Of a stretch of DNA of 64,000 bases, positions 42,882-52,117 are shown in pieces. Source of the stretch: Solibacillus faecavium. Its GTDB lineage: Bacteria > Bacillota > Bacilli > Bacillales_A > Planococcaceae. The DNA is taken from assembly GCF_014836905.1 (NCBI RefSeq), contig NZ_JACSPZ010000002.1, positions 496,001 through 560,000 of the forward strand, read 5' to 3'. The notes under the pieces were generated by a model. It was given only the letters and a program-made list of their open reading frames with translations. It had not been told where the DNA came from and made no database searches. The translations under genes and the position numbers were made by a program. Numbering within the stretch: the first letter of the stretch is position 1; every line of letters begins with the position of its first letter.

Positions 42882-44597
42882 TTATTCTTCTAACCGTCCA
42901 TTCATCCAAAGCTGTTCATAATATGGATGTGTTTGCAAAAGTTTCTCATGCGTGCCTTGTCCAGAAAGTTTCCCTTCTTCGAATACAAGAATATGATCAG
43001 CACCTGTAATCGTAGATAAACGGTGCGCAATAACAATCGTCATCCGGTCCTTCGTTAAAGTATTTAATGCGAGCTGTACTTCACGCTCCGATTCGTTATC
43101 TAAGCTCGATGTCGCCTCATCAAGTAGTAGGATTCTCGGATTTCGTAAAATCGCACGAGCAATCGCCAAACGCTGTTTTTGGCCACCTGAAAGCTTAATG
43201 CCTCCTTCTCCCACTTCTGTATCGAGTCGTTTTTCGAGCTGCATGACAAAGTCGCACGCATACGCAGCTTTTAACGCCGCAAGCACTTCTTCCTCTGTTG
43301 CATTCGGTGTGCCGTACATAACATTTTCACGAATCGTTCCGTTTAACAGCGGCGCATTTTGACTGACATAGCCAAATAAAGCACGCCATTCATTTAAATC
43401 AAACGTCTCGATTCGTTCGTTACCATATAAAATTTGCCCCTCTGTCACTTCATAGAAACGTTCAATGAGCGAGAACATCGTCGTTTTCCCACCACCACTT
43501 CGACTGACGAAAGCAGTTGTCGCATTCGGCTCGATGGTAAATGTCATGCCGATTAACACAGGCTTCTCATTGTACCTGAACGATACATTGTCAAATCGAA
43601 TTGGCAGTGAGGCTGAGGGTACAGGCTTCCCTTCTCGCACTTCACGTGTTTCATCTAATGCCTCCACAATACGCTCCGTTGCACCTAGTGTTTTTTGTAA
43701 ATCCGTAAAGAACGTCGCCATTTGTGTAAATGGCATAATGATTTGCACTAAATAAATCATGATGGCCACTAACTCGCCTGACGAGATAGCTCCGCTTGCG
43801 ACTTGTGAACCGCCATAACCAAAGATGGCGATTAACACGATCATCATAATGAGTGTCATAAGTGGCGTAAGAACCGCTACAATTTTCGCTTCTTTCATTC
43901 CAAACCTATACAATTGTTGAATTTGGGCTTTTCCACCCTCTAGTTCCTGTCGTTCAGTTTGTGACGCTTTCACAAGACGAATGTTTGATAAAATACGCCC
44001 TAATCGTCCACCAAAACTTGCAAGTTCATCTTGATTTGCTTTTGATAACTCATACATTTTATCCCCTAACGGATACATTACAAAAATCGTGAGAGGTACA
44101 GCAAGGAGTAATAGCAACGTCATTTTCCAGTCAATCCATAGTAAAACAATGACTGCTCCAAGGATGGTGAATAGACCCGACACAAACGACACAAGCTGTT
44201 CCGTTACGAACTCTTTCACAACATTTGTATCTTGTGTGATACGGCTCATCGTTTCGCCCGATTCATGCACATCATAATACGGTAGGCGTAAGTGTAGCAT
44301 ATGATCCCATACTTCCGTACGTAAGTTTGCTACAGCGCCCTCACCAACTCGGCGCATCATATAAAACGTAACAGCACTCAAAACGGCCTGTACAACCAAT
44401 ACACCCATGACTGGTAAAAGTGACGTAAACGCAAAGCCACTGTCTGAAATTTGATTAATTAGCTTCATCGTCAGTAGTGGTACTGCTAATCCCGCAGCTA
44501 CCTCTAAAATACTAATGAAAAACAAAAATACGAATTGACTTTTCGCCATTTGGCTACGATTCATCAATGTATAAAGTTGCTTCACCTTCCTTTGCAT
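42882..44597 (-). CDS. ABC exporter, multidrug type (BmrA/LmrA-like half transporter)
   Basis: The 571-residue fusion has a six-helix membrane domain (1-310) and an ATPase domain. The ATPase has signature IKLSGGQKQRLAIARAIL, Walker B ILLLDEATSSLD and switch IVIAHRLSTI. Walker A reads SRSGGGKTT where GPSGGGKTT is expected, so the first conserved Gly is Ser. Activity may survive but this is unusual. Its ATG overlaps the acetyltransferase stop as TAATG. It probably exports lipids or drugs as a homodimer. Confidence 0.88.
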   Translation of the reverse strand: MQRKVKQLYTLMNRSQMAKSQFVFLFFISILEVAAGLAVPLLTMKLINQISDSGFAFTSLLPVMGVLVVQAVLSAVTFYMMRRVGEGAVANLRTEVWDHMLHLRLPYYDVHESGETMSRITQDTNVVKEFVTEQLVSFVSGLFTILGAVIVLLWIDWKMTLLLLLAVPLTIFVMYPLGDKMYELSKANQDELASFGGRLGRILSNIRLVKASQTERQELEGGKAQIQQLYRFGMKEAKIVAVLTPLMTLIMMIVLIAIFGYGGSQVASGAISSGELVAIMIYLVQIIMPFTQMATFFTDLQKTLGATERIVEALDETREVREGKPVPSASLPIRFDNVSFRYNEKPVLIGMTFTIEPNATTAFVSRSGGGKTTMFSLIERFYEVTEGQILYGNERIETFDLNEWRALFGYVSQNAPLLNGTIRENVMYGTPNATEEEVLAALKAAYACDFVMQLEKRLDTEVGEGGIKLSGGQKQRLAIARAILRNPRILLLDEATSSLDNESEREVQLALNTLTKDRMTIVIAHRLSTITGADHILVFEEGKLSGQGTHEKLLQTHPYYEQLWMNGRLEE

Positions 44598-45148
44598 TAC
44601 ACGTCACGACTCACTTTCGTCATAACCTTTTCAAAACGGAAAAATTCAAACTCATCAAAAATAGGGTCTTCCGCTTCCTCATTTGATCCTGCATAGCCTT
44701 TATGGTTAAATTCAACGATTTTAAAACCACATTTATTCACATAAAAATGAATATTGCGCTTTTCAAAATACGGTGTGTATAACTCCCACACTTTTGTTTC
44801 AGGGAAAGCTGCTTCAATCGCAAACCACGCCTTTGTGCCAATGCCTTTGCCGTGTGCAGAAGATAGTGTATAGAAGAAATCCACTTCATTACGACCTGAT
44901 TTTTCATCTATTTGTAAGACAACCCCACCTATTCTTTTGCCATCTTGCATAAGCTGACGTACAACAGATTGTTTTCCAAATAATGACTGTTTATAGTCTT
45001 CTTCTGATGGTACAATCCCCATTTTTAACGGGTCCTCTGCATCTGGAAAACAATCGTGTAAACCTTTCATAAACGCATCTTGTATTTCTTTCTTTATAAT
45101 CATTAGTTCTTCCTGTAGAGCAGGTGCTAAAGTAATCTCTGCTGTCAT
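44597..45148 (-). CDS. GNAT-family acetyltransferase
   Basis: The 183-residue protein has the GNAT core. IGGVVLQIDEKSGRNEVDFFYT is strand 4 (described by parts), followed by acetyl-CoA loop SSAHGKGIGTKAWFAIEAAF and a C-terminal YVNKCGFKIVEF. ATG 45148 has GAGAGG 7 bases upstream. The out-of-frame tail of the upstream DedA gene runs into its 5' end. The substrate is unknown. Confidence 0.85.
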   Translation of the reverse strand: MTAEITLAPALQEELMIIKKEIQDAFMKGLHDCFPDAEDPLKMGIVPSEEDYKQSLFGKQSVVRQLMQDGKRIGGVVLQIDEKSGRNEVDFFYTLSSAHGKGIGTKAWFAIEAAFPETKVWELYTPYFEKRNIHFYVNKCGFKIVEFNHKGYAGSNEEAEDPIFDEFEFFRFEKVMTKVSRDV

Positions 45149-45639
45149 TATTAATCCTCTCAATCTTAAAAATCTGTCCTATCGTTAAAAATAGTAAACT
45201 CCAAAGCAATGCAATCGCTCCTGCATAAAGCGCATAAGTTTTAAGTGCCATATGTGAAACTCCGCAAAAATAGCCTGCGATATGTCGCATGCCTGGAATA
45301 AAAAAAACTCACAATAATTGCAGGCGCCCCATACTTTTCAATCCAATGCTCAGCTTTATGGCACAATTTTGTAGAATTTTCCCACCACTTTCCGAGCCAA
45401 TCCATTAACGGACGACCTAGCCTTTTCCCTAAAACATAACTAAGTAGCATGCCAATGAATGAGCCACTAAAAATAGCGATTAGCGAAAAGCTATAATGCA
45501 ATAAACCAATTTTTGTGAAATACCCCACTAGTAATACCATTACTTCATCTGGAATCGGCAGGCTAAATAAACCGAGCGCAAGGATAATAAATACCGCTGC
45601 ATAACCATAGTTGCCAATAAGTTGATCAATGTAAGCCAT
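44991..45639 (-). pseudogene. ybfM: Frameshifted DedA-family gene, ybfM-like
   Basis: The first frame (45639 down to about 45300) encodes a DedA protein up to GAPAIIVSFF. The next frame resumes with PGMRHIAGYFCGVSH and runs through two more helices to QIFKIERIN (about 45150), then on into the acetyltransferase gene until 44991. The break lies at an 8-T tract (45300-45307). Seven Ts would restore SFFIPGMRHIAGYF, the conserved DedA sequence. pssA immediately upstream matches the Bacillus pssA-ybfM order. It could be a true mutation, a phase-variable tract or a sequencing error. Confidence 0.85.
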
Positions 45640-46165
45640 GTACCTCTTCCTCATCTACTTTGATTTTTTTAAAGTGAGGAAATTTCGCATGACTCACCAT
45701 TAGCCAGCTCAGTAAACATGTACTCAAAACGACAAACCACGGTGACATGAAGGCTACACTCAGTAGTAAACCAATCGCCGCCCCAGGTACAGGAAGTCCA
45801 ATAAATGTCGGTAAGTCACTTTGTATCGCATTAAAACGTGCAAGGCGAAGAATCGCCCCGATACTGAAAAGTAATGCAACACCTAACCCGATTGTTCCTA
45901 GTTCGCTTAACACGAGATGATAGGCTAAAATAGCTGGTGCAACACCAAATGTCACAATATCAGCGAGTGAATCCAATTCTTTCCCGAACGTCGAAACGGC
46001 ATTTAATTTTCGAGCTGTCCACCCATCAAACAAATCAAATAATAATCCAAAACATATGAATAATATTGCTATACTAAACCGTTGGGCGAATACGGCATAA
46101 ATCGCTAAAAAACCACTCGCAAAATTACAAAGTGTTAGCATCGTTGGCACAAGCTTGTGTGGCAT
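45626..46165 (-). CDS. pssA: CDP-diacylglycerol-serine O-phosphatidyltransferase
   Basis: The 179-residue membrane enzyme of the CDP-alcohol phosphatidyltransferase family carries the motif DLFDGWTARKLNAVSTFGKELDSLADIVTFG, i.e. the DGxxAR...G...D...D signature (about 45-68; quoted by pattern). It makes phosphatidylserine, precursor of phosphatidylethanolamine. The size and five or six helices fit the Bacillus PssA type. AGGAGA precedes the ATG. It overlaps the DedA gene by 14 bases. psd is not seen here. Confidence 0.92.
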   Translation of the reverse strand: MPHKLVPTMLTLCNFASGFLAIYAVFAQRFSIAILFICFGLLFDLFDGWTARKLNAVSTFGKELDSLADIVTFGVAPAILAYHLVLSELGTIGLGVALLFSIGAILRLARFNAIQSDLPTFIGLPVPGAAIGLLLSVAFMSPWFVVLSTCLLSWLMVSHAKFPHFKKIKVDEEEVHGLH

Positions 46166-46281
46166 GAAATCGTCTCCTATCTAACCGTAAAGCAAGTCGA
46201 ATATGAAGTTCGCTTGTCTTTTAACTACTACACAGTGTAAAGTGTGGAGTAAGTCCAGAGTAAAGGGTGAAATGCAAAATT

Positions 46282-47109
46282 ATGATGAAATTATACGAAA
46301 AAACATTTTCAACAGGGGAATTCGCGAAGTTAGTAGAGGTCAATAAAGATACGCTTTTGTATTACGATAAAATTGATTTATTTAAACCTGCTGGTACCTT
46401 TGAAAACGGTTACCGCTATTACACCTATAGTCAGGTTGACCAGTTTTCAGCCATTCAATCGCTCCGTGCAGTCGATTTACCGATTAAAGAGCTGAAACAT
46501 TATTTTAGCTCGCCTAACGTGGAAGATTTACAGCGCTTAGCAATGCAACAGAATGAAAAAGTCGCAAAAGAAATTCAAAAGTTACAACATATTCAACAGT
46601 TTCTTGAGCGTACAGTTGCCTTAACGAAGGAACTAGAGCAGGTCGTATTAAGTGAAGTAACAATTCAAGCATTACCTGCTGAGCCCGTTGTTTATAGTTC
46701 AGAGAGGATTGATTGGACAAAACCCATGGAAGAACTGTACGAACTGTTTACTCCTTTTCACAAAACGTTGGGCGTCAAAAGCACGGCAGCATATGGCGTT
46801 GTCTATCCGAAAGAAGAATACTGGAAGTCTAATAATTTTATGGAACCCGAGTCTGAAGCAGAAAGCTATCTGTTTTGTCATACAGATGCCCCTTCAGTTG
46901 TCATGAAGCCTGCTGGAGACTATGCAATTATTTACCATAAGGGGCCTTTTGAAGAGATTCAACGTACGTATAACATCCTCTTTAGCCATTTAAAGAAGAA
47001 AGGATTCGAGTTAGATGGGGATATTCACGAAGAATACTTACTCCACTCGATTGTCACAAAAGAAGAGGAGAATTATATTACGAAAATTAGTGTAAAGGTA
47101 AAGCAATAA
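46282..47109 (+). CDS. MerR-family regulator with GyrI-like effector domain
   Basis: The 275-residue protein has an N-terminal MerR helix-turn-helix (STGEFAKLVEVNKDTLLYYD, then LFKP and GYRYYTYSQVD). A coiled-coil dimer helix follows, then a C-terminal GyrI-like ligand domain (about 115-275) with GDYAIIYHKGPFEE. This is the BmrR/BltR layout: activation of efflux or detoxification genes on drug binding. The start is ambiguous: ATG 46282 or 46285, or GTG 46267 abutting AAAGGG. It lies divergent from pssA. Confidence 0.83.
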   Translation: MMKLYEKTFSTGEFAKLVEVNKDTLLYYDKIDLFKPAGTFENGYRYYTYSQVDQFSAIQSLRAVDLPIKELKHYFSSPNVEDLQRLAMQQNEKVAKEIQKLQHIQQFLERTVALTKELEQVVLSEVTIQALPAEPVVYSSERIDWTKPMEELYELFTPFHKTLGVKSTAAYGVVYPKEEYWKSNNFMEPESEAESYLFCHTDAPSVVMKPAGDYAIIYHKGPFEEIQRTYNILFSHLKKKGFELDGDIHEEYLLHSIVTKEEENYITKISVKVKQ

Positions 47110-47228
47110 GAAGGTTTTAATAATTCTACTTGCCCCTAATCATATTGAAAAAGTGTCTATTTTACAGATAGATGCTACCCATATAAAACTGAACGCTTTA
47201 ATCGACTAAACATATCAAGATAATTTTA

Positions 47229-47266
47229 ACAGGCATGTATTCAATCCGATATTGGCGCATGCCTGT
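47229..47266. other. Strong inverted repeat between convergent genes
   Basis: ACAGGCATG pairs with CATGCCTGT, with an inner CAAT/ATTG pairing. It lies between the convergent MerR and LysR genes with no T run on either side. Confidence 0.6.
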
Positions 47267-47333
47267 CCAATGACCTAACATTTTTCCACTAAATACTGAC
47301 ACACAAACTTTAAAGCCTTGTTAATTAGTGCTG

Positions 47334-48221
47334 TTATAAATTCGAATTATATTTTTCTCTAATAAAGTTTAATAAAGGCAATAATTGCTCACTCTCTCGA
47401 ACGTGCTTCATATAAATTTCTACAGGAAACAAATGCATATGCGGCTTTAATTCTAAAATTTTCAATCTAGCCTCTGCCAGCTCATCTTCTATGAGAAACT
47501 TAGGTAGAAAACCAATTCCTAAACCACCTAATACTAGTTGTTTCACGATATTACTTTCTTTAATTGTATTTTTCCGGGGAATTTTGTGTTCTTGTTCAAT
47601 TAGTGTTAATAGCGGCTCTATTCCCTCCAAATACCCTACAAACATTGGATATTCCTTTAATAGTTCTGACAAGATAATTGATATTTTTTTATCTTCATCT
47701 TTGAATGAAGGCGGGTATGCTAAAACAAGTGGACTTGTTTGTAATTTTTCTGCATGAATATCTTTAAACTTACTGTTGCTTGTACCTATCGCAAGGTGGA
47801 CCGTTTGTAAGCGAATTAAAGCATCTATATCATGTGATTCTTCTATTACGATATCAAGCTCGTAGTTTGTAAAATGGGACATAAATTCATACAAAATTTC
47901 GGGAAGTTTTGTTGTTACCAATATTGGAGATAGCGCAATGGATAATTGAATCTTTTCAGAATTTGAATACGATAACAATAACTGTTTATTTTCATTAGCC
48001 TTCTCTAAAATCTCTTTCGCTAAAGGATAAAAATACTCCCCTTCTCTTGTAAGTTGAATTTGTGTATGATTTCTTACAAACAGAGGTACCTTTAAATCTT
48101 CTTCCAATAATTTTATATGTACGGAAATGCTTGGTTGCGAAATAAACAGTCTTTCAGCAGCTACCCTAAAATTGCTGCATTCATAAACTGTCACAAAAGT
48201 TTTCAGCCATTTTAGCTCCAT
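47334..48221 (-). CDS. LysR-family transcriptional regulator
   Basis: The 295-residue protein has an N-terminal LysR helix-turn-helix (MELKWLKTFVTVYECSNFRV, then AAERLFISQPSISVHIKLLEE). A periplasmic-binding-protein-like effector domain (about 90-295) follows. GGTGA precedes ATG. It is divergent from the DUF2332 gene; the 113-base spacer is full of ATTAAT/ATTAA dyads that could be its binding sites. The adjacent DUF2332 gene is the likely target. Confidence 0.87.
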   Translation of the reverse strand: MELKWLKTFVTVYECSNFRVAAERLFISQPSISVHIKLLEEDLKVPLFVRNHTQIQLTREGEYFYPLAKEILEKANENKQLLLSYSNSEKIQLSIALSPILVTTKLPEILYEFMSHFTNYELDIVIEESHDIDALIRLQTVHLAIGTSNSKFKDIHAEKLQTSPLVLAYPPSFKDEDKKISIILSELLKEYPMFVGYLEGIEPLLTLIEQEHKIPRKNTIKESNIVKQLVLGGLGIGFLPKFLIEDELAEARLKILELKPHMHLFPVEIYMKHVRESEQLLPLLNFIREKYNSNL

Positions 48222-48237
48222 GATTTCACCTTCTTCT

Positions 48238-48290
48238 AATTAATAATATTAATCAATTTCATTAATTTTTATTAATTCTGTTAATTTAAT
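48238..48290. promoter_or_regulatory. Candidate LysR binding region with repeated ATTAAT dyads
   Basis: Several ATTAAT or ATTAA-N-TTAAT motifs, such as ATTAATCAATTTCATTAAT, occur in the divergent promoter region. Their symmetry fits a LysR-type T-N11-A box, though AT richness alone could produce them. Confidence 0.4.
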
Positions 48291-48334
48291 ATTTATTATA
48301 CGATAAAGTCACTCAAAAGAAAGAAGGTATGAAC

Positions 48335-49348
48335 ATGGGAAAAAATCAAATTATCTCAACTTTTAATCGCTTTGCAGAAATGGAAGCAAAAGATAACAGC
48401 CCTCTATATGAATTTTGGTGCCATCGCATCGTTAAGGAGGATTTTCTGCTAGATTTAATCAAGCATATTCCTAAGACACAGCCTAAACCAAATCTCTTTT
48501 TTGCTTCGGTGCAATATTTAGCATTAAGATCAAAACGACCATTAGCTCACTGTTTTCTTCACCCGGAAGAAACCGAATTCGAAACGAGCTTTCATTTATT
48601 AAAGGATTTCTGTAAGGAAAATAAACACGAGTTAATACAATTATTCCAGACGAAAAAAGTGCAAACAAATGAGGTTCAACGAGCAGCCTACCTGTACCCC
48701 ATTTTCCATGAAATTTTTAAACGAAGTAACAAACCATTAACACTTATCGAGATTGGAACAAGTGCAGGATTATTATTAAACCTTGATTATTATCAATACG
48801 AAATTCAACAATCTGATCCTATTCATTATGGAGCTAAAGGAAGTTCCCTTCAGATAAACGCGAAGAATTTAGGAGATACTTTAATCGGGATAGATACGTT
48901 TGAAATTAAAAACCGCTTAGGAATTGACTTAAACATTATCGACTTAAAAGAGGAAGACGACTATTATTGGCTCCAGTGCTTAATTTGGCCAGAACAACAG
49001 AAGCGAAAAGAAAATTTAAAAAAGGCGCGTGAAATCCATTTAAACTGTGAGAAAACTTTATTAGAAGGTGATTTCAGAAAGTTGATTCCAAAGTATATTG
49101 GCGAACTAAATGAAGAATCACAAATTGTCATTTTTCATACGCATGTTGCCAATCAGTTCCCTTTAGAATTAAAGGAAGATTTATTATCAATGATCAACAA
49201 TTTAAGCAGCAAAACACCGATTTACCATGTTTATAATAATATGTACGATCAACATTTACATGTGGATTATATTAATTCGAATGAGACAACTAACTTAAAA
49301 GTATTAAAAAATACGGATGGGCATGGGCTTTATTTTTATTGGAGTTAA
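48335..49348 (+). CDS. DUF2332-family protein
   Basis: The 337-residue soluble protein has the DUF2332 features. These are ISTFNRFAEMEAKDNSPLYE at the N-terminus, PNLFFASVQYLAL, KVQTNEVQRAAYLYPIF and LIEIGTSAGLLLNLDYYQYE, which resembles a methyltransferase glycine loop. Later motifs are LIWPEQQKRKENLKKA and IVIFHTHVANQF. ATG 48335 has AGAAGG 7 bases upstream. It is divergent from LysR. The activity is unknown; a SAM-like fold is possible. Confidence 0.85.
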   Translation: MGKNQIISTFNRFAEMEAKDNSPLYEFWCHRIVKEDFLLDLIKHIPKTQPKPNLFFASVQYLALRSKRPLAHCFLHPEETEFETSFHLLKDFCKENKHELIQLFQTKKVQTNEVQRAAYLYPIFHEIFKRSNKPLTLIEIGTSAGLLLNLDYYQYEIQQSDPIHYGAKGSSLQINAKNLGDTLIGIDTFEIKNRLGIDLNIIDLKEEDDYYWLQCLIWPEQQKRKENLKKAREIHLNCEKTLLEGDFRKLIPKYIGELNEESQIVIFHTHVANQFPLELKEDLLSMINNLSSKTPIYHVYNNMYDQHLHVDYINSNETTNLKVLKNTDGHGLYFYWS

Positions 49349-49438
49349 TTAATCGGATCGGTAGTAAAATCGTACCGCAATAATTATCAAAAAAATCAAT
49401 CATTTCTTCGTTATACTTAATTCTAGAGGTGGACAGCA

Positions 49439-50317
49439 ATGTATAGTTTAATCGTGCAGGATATCATTACTACACTAGAGGATCATCTTTTAGAACATTG
49501 GCAACTAGAAGATTATGCAAAGAAAATCGGCTATTCTAAGTTTCATTTAACAAGAAGTTTTAAAAAGGAAACGGGTTTAACGATTGGAGAGTATATTCGG
49601 AAAAGGCGTCTTGCAATGGCTTCTCTATTCCTGCTTCATTCCGATTTAAGTATTATGGAAATTTCGCTTGAATGCCATTTCCAGTCTCAAGAAGCATTTA
49701 CTAGAGCATTCAAAGAGCTATACAATATGCCCCCTGGAAAATACCGCAATCTAATGAAATCAATTATGCGAACGGAGGAACAGGAAATGACGACAACAAA
49801 CGAAGTAAAAGGCTGGTTTTTGAGCGGGACAAATCCAGCAGCGTACACAATGAAAGCAGATACTGAAGTATTTCATACCGGAACAAAATCCGGTTATCTA
49901 GGTTGCACTGGAGCTATGGATGAGGGGCAATTTGGCACAATGATGCAATCTTTTTCGGCAAAAAATTGGGTCGGCAAACGTTTCAAAATGTCTTGCTTTA
50001 TTAAAACAAAGGAAGCGGTGAAATGTGGTGCGTGGTGCCGTATTGATTCTAAAAACGGTGATTTACTCCAATTTGATAATATGGACAACCGCGCTATCCA
50101 TGGTACTACAGATTGGAATTACTACTCGATTGTACTGGATGTACCCGAAGATAGTGCTTCTATTCATTTTGGACTTTTACTCTCTGGAGCAGGAGAAGCG
50201 TGGATTGATGGGATTAAATTTGAAGAAGTGGAGAAATCCGTAGCCACAACAAATATGATTGGTTCCGTTGGAGATCTCCCGTTAGAGCCGGTAAATTTAG
50301 GATTTGATGATTTCTAA
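49439..50317 (+). CDS. AraC-family regulator fused to a jelly-roll-like domain
   Basis: The 292-residue protein has two AraC helix-turn-helix motifs in residues 8-105 (LEDYAKKIGYSKFHLTRSFK, then IMEISLECHFQSQEAFTRAF). A C-terminal ~165-residue domain follows, with TGTKSGYLGC, FKMSCFIKTKE, WNYYSIVLDVPEDSASIHFG and LLSGAGEAWIDGIKFEEV. The last stretch resembles carbohydrate-binding jelly-roll modules rather than the usual GyrI domain. GAGGTGG precedes ATG by 6 bases. It has its own terminator. Confidence 0.8.
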   Translation: MYSLIVQDIITTLEDHLLEHWQLEDYAKKIGYSKFHLTRSFKKETGLTIGEYIRKRRLAMASLFLLHSDLSIMEISLECHFQSQEAFTRAFKELYNMPPGKYRNLMKSIMRTEEQEMTTTNEVKGWFLSGTNPAAYTMKADTEVFHTGTKSGYLGCTGAMDEGQFGTMMQSFSAKNWVGKRFKMSCFIKTKEAVKCGAWCRIDSKNGDLLQFDNMDNRAIHGTTDWNYYSIVLDVPEDSASIHFGLLLSGAGEAWIDGIKFEEVEKSVATTNMIGSVGDLPLEPVNLGFDDF

Positions 50318-50343
50318 ATAAGCCAATTCAATATAATTGCTTG

Positions 50344-50396
50344 AAACTAAATTCCAGATTAAAGGCCTACTCCTTGTAATCTGGAATTCAGTTTAT
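50344..50396 (+). terminator. Terminator of the AraC gene
   Basis: AATTCCAGATTA pairs perfectly with TAATCTGGAATT across a 15-base loop, with an extra AAACT/AGTTT arm and trailing TTATT. Confidence 0.9.
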
Positions 50397-50503
50397 TATT
50401 AATAACTCCCTCTATTGATTACTCAAATACAGTTATTCTTCACATGGAGTCAGCACCAAATGCTTGCCAACGAATTTACTAAAGCAACATTACATTCAAT
50501 TTG

Positions 50504-51136
50504 TCATAAAGTAGATACATCACGAGCTATTCCGATAAGATACCATTCCCCATCTCTTTCTTGATAGATGAACCGCAGTGATTGAAACAAATGCTCCGTT
50601 TCACCAGGCGAATAGTATTCTACGTATTTAGCATCCGGGTAATAATCATGGATGGTATTAAAAACACCTGCAAAATTCTCTGCTGGTTCATTGAATGTAA
50701 TAATACTATAATCTACTTCTCTTCTCCCCCAGCTTCGTAAGAGGAACTGTTGAACATATTCATCTAGGGACATTTTAAATTCTTTATCTGATTCATCTGC
50801 TCCCCATAAATACTTTGTATCATTACTTTTACTTATCTCCTGCTTTGTTAAGTTTACATATTCTCCTCCATAGCCTTCGGGATTCCCAAAATCCGCATAG
50901 AATGCAAAAGTAACTCCATGTTCTGGTTCAACCTTTTCAGCTACTTTTTCGTAGTTAGACTCCTTTAACAGCGAAAATATTTTTTCTGACAATGCTAATA
51001 ATTCTTTTTCAGTTTCTTTGTCTGGATTAATTTCTTCAGTGTTAATAGTAGAAACCGGTTGCTTTTCATCCTCATTACATCCAGAAAGCACTAGCAAACT
51101 TATGACTAAAATTAAAAGCCCTTTAATATTTTTCAT
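50504..51136 (-). CDS. Putative lipoprotein of unknown function
   Basis: The 210-residue protein starts MKNIKGLLILVISLLVLSGC, with lipobox VLSGC. The mature part has a helical linker (KETEKELLALSEKIFSLLKE) and a mixed domain ending ERDGEWYLIGIARDVSTL, an ending typical of SnoaL/NTF2-like surface domains. ATG 51136 has AGGAGGG just upstream; the longer reading to 51280 has no support. It lies after the pseudogene at 51262-51566, whose decayed product appears related to such lipoproteins only by neighbourhood. Confidence 0.72.
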   Translation of the reverse strand: MKNIKGLLILVISLLVLSGCNEDEKQPVSTINTEEINPDKETEKELLALSEKIFSLLKESNYEKVAEKVEPEHGVTFAFYADFGNPEGYGGEYVNLTKQEISKSNDTKYLWGADESDKEFKMSLDEYVQQFLLRSWGRREVDYSIITFNEPAENFAGVFNTIHDYYPDAKYVEYYSPGETEHLFQSLRFIYQERDGEWYLIGIARDVSTL

Positions 51137-51261
51137 TTTCCCTCCTGTTACCTTTTTCTGGTTATTTGAAATTACCCTAATTAGTATAACTTGAGTCCAG
51201 TAGATAATTCCCAGTCTTCTCTTTATCCTTAACAAATGATAAACCCCTAAAATTATGCACA

Positions 51262-51566
51262 CTATCTCTCCTTGAACCATATAACCTCTAAACTCAAAAT
51301 TGTTATAATCAAAGTGTCTCTTATAGGTATTTTATTTGAATCCCCATAAGAAATCGTATTATTCTCTTTATTAAGTTTTACTGTAGGGGCAAGAATTCCT
51401 TCTAAATATTCATAATCCTTGTTTATCATTGCACTTATTGCCCGTAGTGATAAATTAAGTGTTTCTTTTTATTGTTCATGCTGTGCTTCACTCAAATAAC
51501 GGTTTTCTCCATTTCCTGTTACCGGAGCAACCAAATTTTCATCCTGGCTAGCCAGTAGATTTTCAG
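51262..51566 (-). pseudogene. Remnant of an unidentified gene
   Basis: A single minus-strand frame reads NLLASQDENLVAPVTGNGEN, then RYLSEAQHEQ, a TAA, then KETLNLSLRAISAMINKDYE and further coherent sequence to SLEVIWFKER and TAG. No start codon or ribosome site is seen and one in-frame stop interrupts it. It would have encoded a soluble or lipoprotein-type domain. It fills the gap between the lipoprotein gene and DUF4275. Confidence 0.65.
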
Positions 51567-51607
51567 ATTTAATGGAAGTAACACATATCAAATCATTGGA
51601 GGTATAT

Positions 51608-52048
51608 ATGAACCAATTAATCAAGCAGCTTGAAAAAAATAAAATTAAATTTAAAGAATATCTCTACTTTGCCCCCTATTTCCGTAAACGCTGGGAAGAT
51701 GCTTTTGTTCACCATTTAAATGAAAGTGAAAAGGAAAAAATATATCTTTACGGAGATCGTTATTGCTGTGGTTATTTATGGCATGTTTTTAGCAATGAAC
51801 GAAAATCCCATTTTGTAAAAGCTGCCGCAAACAAAGCCTTTGATATGAAAAAGAAAACAAAGTGCTACGTGTTTCATCAGCGATTACCAGAAGTTTTGTT
51901 AATTGAACGAGCAGACACACTAAAAGCTATTCATTTTGAACAGGAAGAAGATGTCTATATTGTAGACGAGCATTTTACATGGACATACGTAGTAACACAT
52001 GAAAGTGACTTTGGTCCTTACTATAGTGAGGCAGACTACTTGAACTGA
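51608..52048 (+). CDS. DUF4275-family protein
   Basis: The 146-residue soluble protein has the DUF4275 pattern. This includes W...F...L....K..I.L......GYLWHVFS, then KTKCYVFHQRLPEVLLIE, DVYIVDEHFTWTYVVTHE and FGPYYSE. ATG 51608 has GGAGG 5 bases upstream. It lies 69 bases before a DUF2691 gene, and both are common orphan families in Bacillus genomes. The function is unknown. Confidence 0.8.
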   Translation: MNQLIKQLEKNKIKFKEYLYFAPYFRKRWEDAFVHHLNESEKEKIYLYGDRYCCGYLWHVFSNERKSHFVKAAANKAFDMKKKTKCYVFHQRLPEVLLIERADTLKAIHFEQEEDVYIVDEHFTWTYVVTHESDFGPYYSEADYLN

Positions 52049-52117
52049 GTAGATAAAAATTATATATCATACCATTGCCGTGATGTTAGACGATTGGGAA
52101 GGAGGATCGAATATTAG

